Assembly: GCA_025667525.1 (NCBI GenBank)
Contig: CM046875.1
Coordinates: forward strand, 153,695,675-153,759,674
From: Glebionis coronaria
Taxonomy: Eukaryota; Streptophyta; Magnoliopsida; Asterales; Asteraceae
DNA length: 64,000 bases
Direction: 5' to 3'
Positions 56,786 to 64,000 of the stretch are shown piece after piece (the stretch's first letter is position 1; each line of letters starts with the position of its first letter). The position numbers were made by a program, and so were the translations under genes. The notes below the pieces were generated by a model that worked only from the letters and a program-made list of their open reading frames with translations, searched no databases and was not told the origin of the DNA.

Positions 56786-57527
56786 GTACAAACTAGTAAT
56801 TCATATTCTATGCGATACTACGTGCTAGAATAGTATAAGTGACATTCATATGTAGTGCTAGTTTGACCAGTAATGTTACAGATTTGTTCAAATTAGTCGC
56901 ACGTAGATTTTGAAATATTATAGGATATGAAATGGTTATATAGTCATAAAAGATAACAATTACACTACGCCCTATCTCATAAGGATCCAAAACGTCATGT
57001 ATGCTATAAGGTCTGCCGGTTTATTTTTGTATTGGTTAGATTTCTAAAAGAACTAGTTGAAAGTTGTATGATATTGTACAGATTTATTGGAGTTTTTTGT
57101 TTTACTAGTAATAGTTTTTATCCTTTTTAGTTCCAAGACATGTAAAAAAAACTAATCTTATATCGTTTTCGTGTATAGCAGACTCCATTTCTTTGACATA
57201 TTTGACAAAAAAAACTGCACGCTAGGGGCTTCAAAGAAGATATTGAGACGAGCTTCAAAGAAGATATTAAGACGAGCTTAAAAGAAGATGCTAAGATTTT
57301 TTGAATATTCATTAGATAATTTTTTTATCAGATAATGTATGTTAGCTATCTTACAATGAATAATTTGGTCAGAGTATAATATTATGGAATGAGAATACGA
57401 ATTTCTATTTTCGGCTTGATAAAGATTTTAGTAATTATATGCATTCGAAATTTGTGTTTCGTGAAATAAAAGTGCTACAAATAATCACAAAAATTGTTTC
57501 ACTAATATGATAAAGGATCATAAAGTG
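56786..57527. other. CACTA interior with a 24-bp triple repeat
   Basis: No gene is recognised. 57228-57299 holds three tandem 24-bp units starting GCTTCAAAGAAGATATT. In one + frame these read as an eight-residue repeat (SFKEDIET-like) ending at a stop near 57303, but no start or domain supports a protein. Confidence 0.5.
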
Positions 57528-57879
57528 TTGCTTTTTATAAGCTAAAGTGTTGCATATAAATGTGAAAAGTGTTGTTATTCAATATAAAAGTGTTGCCCAC
57601 AAATGTAAAAAGTGTTATTATTTAATTTAAGAGTGTTGCACACGTGTGTAAAAGTGCTACGCTTGAGTGTAAAGTTTTGCACATTTAAGTATCATAATTG
57701 TTACATATGAGCAACACTTTTAAAAAGTGTTACATTATCCAATATAAGTGTTGCATATACCTAAGGCGACGTTACATAATGTAGCCCTTGTCAAAGTGTC
57801 ACATTATGCATAATGCAACATTTTAAATACATAATACAACACTTTATTGGTGTTGCCTTAACTTCATTTTGTTGTAGTG
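57528..57879. repeat. CACTA right subterminal repeats and TIR
   Basis: At least ten AAGTGTTGC-like words in both orientations at 57530-57850, ending with the TIR 57851-57879 (on the minus strand CACTACAACAAAATGAAG). The array is denser than on the left. Confidence 0.87.
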
Positions 57880-57882
57880 TTG
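57880..57882. repeat. Target-site duplication of the CACTA element, right copy (TTG)
   Basis: Matches 23399-23401. T3 coding sequence continues directly after it. Confidence 0.88.
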
Positions 57883-59102
57883 ATGCGTTTGGTTTTTCTG
57901 TTAAGGATTTCATGACGCGTCAAGTGCTTCTCCGATGTGATAGCACGGGGGATCTTTATCCAGTCACTACACCATCTCCTGTTCCTCAAGTCTTCCTTGT
58001 CAGTCAGCATACGTGGCATCAACGTCTTGGACATCTTGGAAGTGAAGTGCTACATCGGCTTGTTTCTAATAATTTTATTTCATGTAATAAAGAGAAGCCT
58101 CCTGTTCTTTGTCACGCTTGTTAGCTTGGCAAACACGTAAGGCTTCCATTTGGTACTTCTGATACTGTGGTTTCTTCTTGTTTTGACATTATTCACTCGG
58201 ATGTGTGGACTTCCCCCATTCCGAGTCTTTCTGGTTTTAAGTACTATGTCTTGTTTCTGGATCATTATTCGTAGTTTGTTTGGGTTTATCCATTACTTAA
58301 TAAGTCTGATATTTTGTCTAAATTTGTGTTGTTTCGTGCTTATGTTCATACTCAGTTTAAGTGCAAAAACGGTCATTTCAGTGTGATCATGGTGGTGAAT
58401 TTGACAACAATTCCTTACATAAACCTTTTGCCGACAATGGCATTCAGTTTCGTTTTTCCTGTCCAAAAACATCCCAACAAAACGGTAAGTCCGAACGTAT
58501 GGTTCACACCATTAATAATATTATTCGGACATTACTTTTCCAAGCCAATCTACCACCCACTTTTTGGGTCGAAGCACTTAACATGGCCGTTCATTTACTA
58601 AATATTTTGCCTTCAACTGCAATTTCCAATGAAATACCATATGTACGTATGTTTGGTAAAACCCCGGACTATAGTCTTTTATGGACGTTCGGGTGTTTAT
58701 GTTACCCTCACCTTTATCCCACTCACAAACTTGAACCACGCGCCACACCTTCACTATTTTTGGGCCACGCCTCAAATCATCGCGGTTATCGTTGCCTCGA
58801 GTTAAACACAAACAATATCATTATATCCCGTCATGTTACATTTGATGAAACTGTGTTTCCGTATGGCTTCAAACAAGCCACCTCAATACCTACGTACACC
58901 TTTTTGGACGATTCACCTGATATTCCCACTCAACGTTTTCGTCCTACTACTGTTGATACAAATAACACTACAACACCAATTCTAACACCAGATCCTACTT
59001 CTCCATCCTCACCCTCCCAACCTGTCCAACCATCCTCTCCATCCAATGTTACTTCTACTTCTCCTATAGTGGCCCAACAAACACCTGTGGCCCCTACCTC
59101 CC
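57883..59102 (+). pseudogene. T3 integrase and linker, resumed after the CACTA element
   Basis: Starts with the protease-integrase linker (AFGFSVKDFMTRQVLLRC), then the zinc-binding region HTWHQRLGHLGSEVLHRL ... LCHAC and the integrase core: FDIIHSDVWTSP, YYVLFLDHYS, CDHGGEFDNNSL, PKTSQQNGKSERMVHTI, with the D, D and E residues visible. It then runs into FGCLCYPHLYPTHKLEPRATP and a Pro/Thr/Ser-rich linker. TAG stops at 58122-58124 and near 58273 and a shift near 58360 break it. It ends at T5. Confidence 0.9.
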
Positions 59103-59402
59103 TGTTGGAAATACGTTTTTCGTATAAAGAAACTCTCGGTCACTCCAACAATATAGTTATAGGCTCGTAGTATTGTTTAAGTAATGTTTATAAATAGCCC
59201 GACCCATGAGCATGTTCATGGGCCGGAGGCCCAAGTCCACTTAAGGACTTGGGTATATAAACCCCTTTCCACCATGGAAAGGGGTGTTGGTTGTTTTATT
59301 TTCTCAAGGAAATACACATAGTTTCTCTCACTTCTCTCTCTAGTTTCTCTCTCTAGAAAAACATCAACCCTCTTGAAATACAAAGATTATCACGAATCTA
59401 CA
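59103..59402 (+). repeat. T5 5' LTR (300 bp)
   Basis: Starts TGTTGGAAATACG, ends ACGAATCTACA. TATA-like GGTATATAAACCCC at about 59250. The primer site follows directly. Confidence 0.82.
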
Positions 59403-59403
59403 A

Positions 59404-59417
59404 TTGGTATCAAGAGC
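59404..59417 (+). promoter_or_regulatory. Primer binding site of T5
   Basis: TTGGTATCAAGAGC: the initiator-Met site with one extra A. Confidence 0.78.
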
Positions 59418-59689
59418 TATGGGATGAAATATAGGTTGGTCTTTGTGTTGTTCATGCTTATTTAAGCATTTCGTGGGTTTTTGATTGTTTTTACCAAAGC
59501 TTCAAAAAAAATTTCGTGTTTTTAGTGTTCTTCATAGTCGTATACCTTCTTCATTGTTGTATTAGTGATTTGGGTATTTTTGTTTCGGTTAAAACACAAA
59601 TCTTTTGGCTCAAAATTAGGAATTTCTTTGCTTCAACTTTGCGAAATTCATCTTTCCAGTGCAACTGCTTTCATCGGAAAAGTACGGGT

Positions 59690-59870
59690 AAGTACGGCTC
59701 GATCGCAATAACCCTAGGGTTTTACTTTGCGATTACAGGTATTGCGATACCCTTATTTCGACGCATATTGCGATCGCTAATTGTGATCGTAGATTGCGAC
59801 GGGTGTAAGGTTTATTGAAACGTCACTCTGTCAAAATTTTACTGGCCATATTGCGATTGTGGATTCCGAT
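59690..59870 (+). repeat. TTGCGAT / ATCGCAAT words in the T5 leader
   Basis: About seven copies of TTGCGAT or its complement in 170 bp, in both orientations, leading into the TTCCGAT array. Confidence 0.75.
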
Positions 59871-59909
59871 AGTGTCTCATTCTGATACTTGAAGCATTCC
59901 GACAGATCT

Positions 59910-60098
59910 CATATTCAGACAGTAGACATTCCGATAGAAGGGGTATTCTGACAGACCTTACATTCCGATACTTGAGACATTCCGATAGAAGGGGTATTCC
60001 GACAGATCCTACATTCCGATACTTGAGACATTCCGATAGAAGGGGTATTGCGACAGATCCTACATTCCGATACTTGAGACATTCCGATAGAATTTGCT
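59910..60098 (+). repeat. 51-bp tandem repeat in the T5 leader
   Basis: Units starting CATTCCGATACTTGAGACAT at 59961, 60012 and 60063, with a diverged unit at 59910 and a partial one before it. Each unit holds three TTCCGA-type words. No gene. Confidence 0.9.
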
Positions 60099-60276
60099 TT
60101 TTGGGATAAAAAGTTGCATAACTTAGAGGATTTTTCTATTGTGCATTAATTTGGTAATTTTCAAAAACATCCACAACAAAAAGATAACAAACATATTTCA
60201 TTCAACAATACAAAAACACATAACCTTACTTCATTGCTAGATCATTTTTGATAATATTTATTCAAGGGATCATAAA
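60099..60276 (+). other. T5 leader, no feature
   Basis: AT-rich leader between the repeats and the gag ATG. Confidence 0.6.
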
Positions 60277-63200
60277 ATGAATTCAAATTCATATATGCCA
60301 ACAATGACATCGCTTACCGATATCTCAATCATCTCGAGTACCGACACTCGCCCACCGTTGCTCATCAAAGATTTATTTGAAGCATGACAAGGTCGCGTGA
60401 AAACTTACATCATGGGTAAACCCAATGGTACACTTATGCTTCAATCCATTGAAAAAGGTCCACTAGATTGGGGAGAAGTTACTGTCAACAATGTGACGCG
60501 GACAAGGTTGTATCATGAGTTACCAGATGCTAACAAACTCATTGCCGATGCTGATGAAAGGGCTGTTCAGACAATACTTCAAGCCCTTCCACCCGATATC
60601 TATAGAATGGTAAGTGAACACACAGTGGCAAAGGATCTTTGGGATCGATTAGTTGTTTTGTTATAAGGGACCTCTCTAACTAAGCAAGAACGAGAGTGTC
60701 AATTGTATGACTTGTTTGATAGGTTTACATACATTCCAGGGGAAACTCTTCATGATTACTACTGGCGTTTCACTACTTTGATGAATGATATGAACGTGTA
60801 TAATATAATGATTGCTCAGTTTCAACTAAACACAAAGTTCTTGAACACGTTACCCCAAGAATGGAGTCAATATGTCACCGATGTTAAGATGATTTGAGAT
60901 TTGCAAAAGTCAAATTTAGATCAACTCTATGCTTTCTTGCAACAACACGAGAAGCACATGATCTAAAACTCATATCTCAGGGATCTTATCAAGAACCATT
61001 GGCATTAATGGCAAATCATCCAACATTGTCATATCACAACTCTCCGTTTGCTTTGGACACCAATCTTCCTATCAACCATTGTTCAAACATCAAGCTTCCC
61101 ACATTATTCGATCTTGCCACAACCGCCTACATCTTATCACCAACAATACAAGCAACCAGCAACATCATCACAAGGAGACTCACATCAGTTACCTTATGCT
61201 TCACAACAGTATTCACCTTATCAACCTCCAACAAACCCTGCCATCACCTATCAACAACATGAGGCTCCTCAACCCCATTACTCACAACATGTTAGTGTTC
61301 CCTCAAATCAGCTTGTAGTTCAATCAGCACCAACATTTTATTGTGATGATGAGATTCCTGTCCCTGAGTTTAGACAAGGGGATAATCCTACTGATATACT
61401 TGCTCAAATGTCTGCTTATCTCACTCAAACATTGAACAAATGAGGTTACAAAGGACCAGCTCCAACAAACAATAGTTAAGGAACTCTTCTAACTCTCGAC
61501 AACAAGCTACAATTCAAGATGGCAGAGTAATGGTTCAACCACTTTAGGGGAGACCAAGTTCATCTACTGCTGGTGCACGTCAATCTAACACTGCTGCTAC
61601 AAGGGGTAATAACATTGGCAAAATGAAGATGATTATATGTTATAACTACAAAGGGAAGGGCACATGGCTCGAGAGTGTAAGCAGCCCAAGAGGAAAATGG
61701 ATAGCACATGGTTTCAGGAGAAGATCTATTTGGTGAATGCTCAAGCCCAAGGACGTGAGCTCGATGAAGAAGAGTTAGCATTTCTCGCAGATCCGAGAGT
61801 TGCGGACACTGACGGTCTCACAGCAGCCATCACCAACAATGTCGCATATCAATGTGATGATCTAGATGCATACGACTCTGACTGTGATGATCTCAATACC
61901 GCCAACGCAGCTCTCATGGCAAATCTTTCGCTTTATGGAGCTGACACAATTTCTGAGGTACCAAATACTGCCACGGATACTAGTATTGTACCTTATCAAG
62001 TTGAGTAAGTATCTGAGTATCCGGAATAGCCTCCGGTGGTTATTAACTCAAACGAGGAGACAAAAAATGATAGCAATATCAATGCAAGTCCCCAGACTTT
62101 GAGTGAACCACAACCGGGAGCTATTACGACTACAAATTCGTTTGCTCAACCCGATTTGGTTATGGTGTCGGCATCTATGCTTGGCCAAATGAATAATGAA
62201 GTCCTTGAAACCCTCAGTGTTAATCAGACTTTATCTGCCGAGCTTGCTTTGTATAAGGAAAAGGTTAAAACCTTGAAATTAACTCCAGTGACCACTACCT
62301 TAACCGATCCTGAATTTGATAGGTTTAGGAAAGTCCAAATGGATAATTTGCTAGAAATTGAGAGTTTAAGAGAAAATCTTTCGAAAGAACTTAAATAAAA
62401 AGAGTCAGTCGTTAATAATTTTCAAAAACTACAAACGGATTTCGAAATTCTCGAGTCTAAAAGGGTTGAAACGGAAATTAAGGCGTCTGAGAAAGTTAAA
62501 AAACACTGAAATTTTGCTTTTAAAACAATACTCTGCTTCACATTTAGTACACTTGTTTCATTCTTCTTTTCAAGAGTTCAATCTATCGCGTCTAATAGTA
62601 CTACCACCTAACCCGGGGTATGCAAAGCAAGCATTTAACCACAACCCACGACTTTATGAAGCAACCAAGTTAGGATTGGTCTTAGATCCAATTGTGTTTT
62701 TAAATGAATCTGAGAGCATGTCACTACATGAAGAGAATCGGTCAAAAGTAATTTTTACATATCCTAAGTATGACTATGCACAACTTAATGCAACATATGC
62801 AAAAATAGATCTTAGAACTCGCTTTAATATGCAAAAGAATTTATCCATACACCAACTTACATGCCTACTAGAGAAAGCCTTAGTATACTTCCTACACTTG
62901 TTAATTCGGACGAACCTAAGGAAATTCCTAAGAATCTTCCACCGGTTAGTACGGTATTGTTAAGCTTGGAAGAGATTAAGCGATACCTAACCGAGTTTGA
63001 CAAGGTCATCCTGGAATGTATGACTTCAACGGCTCAAACCGCTGGAGAATGAGCTTTTGAACACATGAAAACGGTGTTTGAGAAAGAGATCGTTCCGTTT
63101 GTAGACAATATTAAAGAGGGATTTTACGATCTCGCGGAAAATCTTAGTTTCGAAATGGGTGAAGTTCGAAAAGTTTTCTATGAAATGGATGATGCTTATG

Positions 63201-63979
63201 AACAACATTTAATTGAGAAAGAAAAGATTTTGTCCGAATATGACCGATTCTTAGAACATATAGTGTCTCTCGAAGTGATGCAAGTTGTTACTATAGAATT
63301 TGCTTTTGTGATGATATATGCTATGAATAAATGTGATGATGTGCATGATATATCTGTGAATATTGTTGAACCTGTGAATAATGTAGATAATCATTCTTGT
63401 CATGAATCCAATGTTGAATTTTTAAAGCTTCAAGATTCTTATAACTCACTTTCAAAATGTTTTGATGAGCTTCAACAACATTGTATATCTCTTGAAATTG
63501 AAAATCAATCTAAAAATGAAACTCTTTCAAAAACAAATGATTGTGAAAACTCCGTTGAGACTAGTGACAAGATGATTCAGGTGGTTCAGGCATTAGAGGA
63601 AGAAATTATGAGACTTAAGAGAGAATCCGCAGCAGAGAAATTGGAACCAGAGGCCGTAGAGATTAAAATCATGCCCTAGAAGCTAGAATTACTTCTATGC
63701 CAGGGGAGTTTGATAAAGTAAAGCAGGGTTTTTCACAAATTTATGGTTCGTTAGAAGAACGCTTCGCTTTTAATGTGGTAGAGCAAAAGTCACTCGTTGA
63801 CCAACTGAACCATAAGTGTGAGGAAATCTCTGACTTAAATATTCAACTCATTGACAAAAACATGGTTTTGGCTGAAGTAAAGGAGACACTTCAACTCAAA
63901 GGACAAGAAGTTGTTGATAATCCAGCTACAATCTCTGCCCCGACCTCTAGTGCTCCAAAAACCAACTAGGTGGTGATCT
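60277..63979 (+). pseudogene. T5 gag (SIRE-type), many stops and shifts
   Basis: ATG at 60277. First part LLIKDLFEA*QGRVKTYIMGKPNG, LPPDIYRMVSEHTVAKDLWDRL, LTKQERECQLYDLFDRFTYIPGE and LNTLPQEWSQYVTDVK in one frame with stops at about 60388, 60664 and 60895. Then a Gln/Pro-rich stretch, a zinc knuckle with the second Cys changed to Tyr (CYNYKGKG..HMAREC, with a one-base shift inside), MDSTWFQEKIYLVNAQAQGREL, and a long coiled-coil part (61664-63679 mostly one frame) with LSLYGADTISEVPN, KQAFNHNPRLYEATKLG, EFDKVILECMTSTAQTAG and EKEIVPFVDNIKEGFYDL. Most stops are single transitions from Trp, Gln or Arg codons. Confidence 0.85.
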
Positions 63980-64000
63980 ATAAGAACCCGTACCATAAGA

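Larger units (their letters stand above)
23402..57879. mobile_element. CACTA (En/Spm-type) transposon, 34.5 kb with nested elements and a captured gene
   Basis: Left end CAATACAACAAAATGAAG and right end, inverted, CACTACAACAAAATGAAG agree at 27 of 29 bases. Both are followed by arrays of GCAACACTT/AAGTGTTGC subterminal words. A TTG duplication flanks it, and the T3 copia reading frame is whole across the excised position. Inside are a PRMT1-like gene fragment (55216-56785) and minus-strand retroelements T7, T6 and A2. I recognise no CACTA transposase, so it is non-autonomous. The orientation cannot be set. Most of the length comes from later insertions; the CACTA's own sequence is about 23402-24856 plus 54934-57879. 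Confidence 0.87.
21280..59102 (+). mobile_element. T3: Ty1/copia element with CCCH-finger Gag, split by a CACTA transposon
   Basis: 5' LTR about 21280-21403, primer site 21404, gag 21746-22975 and protease to 23401. After the 34.5-kb CACTA block the coding sequence resumes at 57883 with the protease-integrase linker and runs to 59102, where the SIRE-like element T5 interrupts it in the integrase-RT linker. The RT, RNase H and 3' LTR must lie beyond the window. Removing the CACTA and one TTG copy leaves the two coding parts in phase. Confidence 0.87.
59103..64000 (+). mobile_element. T5: SIRE-like Ty1/copia element, 3' part outside window
   Basis: LTR 59103-59402, primer site, long leader with repeats, then a long SIRE-type gag that runs to the window end. 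Inserted in the integrase-RT linker of T3; CTCCC before it is the candidate duplication. pol is not reached. Gag style is related to T7, but LTR and leader differ. Confidence 0.85.

Noticed and set aside
57228..57299. Tandem repeats as a CRISPR array
   Set aside because: Units are contiguous without spacers, and the sequence is plant nuclear DNA. The same holds for the 51-bp repeat at 59910-60098.

Overview
This is a eukaryotic, almost certainly dicot plant, window made nearly entirely of nested transposable elements. I see no intact host gene, RNA gene, operon or CRISPR array. The lineages present (Tekay/Del-like chromoviruses, Athila-like gypsy elements, SIRE-like and other copia elements, a CACTA DNA transposon) and the style of the Gag proteins resemble repeat-rich Asteraceae genomes. 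That assignment is recognition, not a search result.

Left block (1-20251). A Tekay/Del-like chromovirus on + (T1: gag and protease 2-1645, RT/RNaseH/integrase/chromodomain 10793-13587, 3' LTR 13653-16868; its 5' end lies outside the window) sits in the integrase of a minus-strand copia element (T2: 16869-20251, LTR 19752-20251). T1 is itself split by a young, complete Athila-like element (A1, 1646-10787). A1 has 1835-bp LTRs with about three visible mismatches, a TCTTC target duplication, a tRNA-Asp-type primer site and one intact gag-protease ORF of about 1066 codons with an acidic tail and a membrane-like segment. It has no polymerase.

Middle spacer (20252-21279). Non-coding, with a possible MITE at 20694-20872.

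Right block (21280-64000). A + strand copia element (T3) starts at 21280. Its coding sequence stops at 23401 and resumes at 57883. The 34.5 kb between (23402-57879) is bounded by near-identical CACTA-type inverted repeats, subterminal AAGTGTTGC arrays and a 3-bp TTG duplication, so it is a CACTA transposon swollen by nested elements. It carries an intron-containing fragment of a host protein arginine methyltransferase gene (PRMT1-like, 55216-56785), apparently captured and now dead. Nested in it, all on the minus strand, are a SIRE-like copia (T7, 45546-54933), a decayed chromovirus (T6, 36940-45545, 3.4-kb LTR) and a second Athila-like gag-protease element (A2). A 5.9-kb segment holding most of A2 and its flank is directly duplicated in tandem (25709-31622 and 31623-37535). 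Copy A keeps an intact gag-protease ORF; copy B has a frameshift and a nonsense codon. Downstream of the CACTA, T3 integrase continues to 59102, where another SIRE-like element (T5, 59103 to the window end) is inserted.

Inferred order: T2 then T1 then A1 on the left; T3 then CACTA (with the captured gene) then T7 then T6 then A2 then the tandem duplication on the right, with T5 entering T3 separately. Gag and pol genes of the older elements are broken largely by in-frame stops of the C-to-T / G-to-A kind. Dense arrays of short TTCGGAA/TTCCGAA-like words recur in LTRs or leaders of A1, A2 and T7, with a related array in T5.
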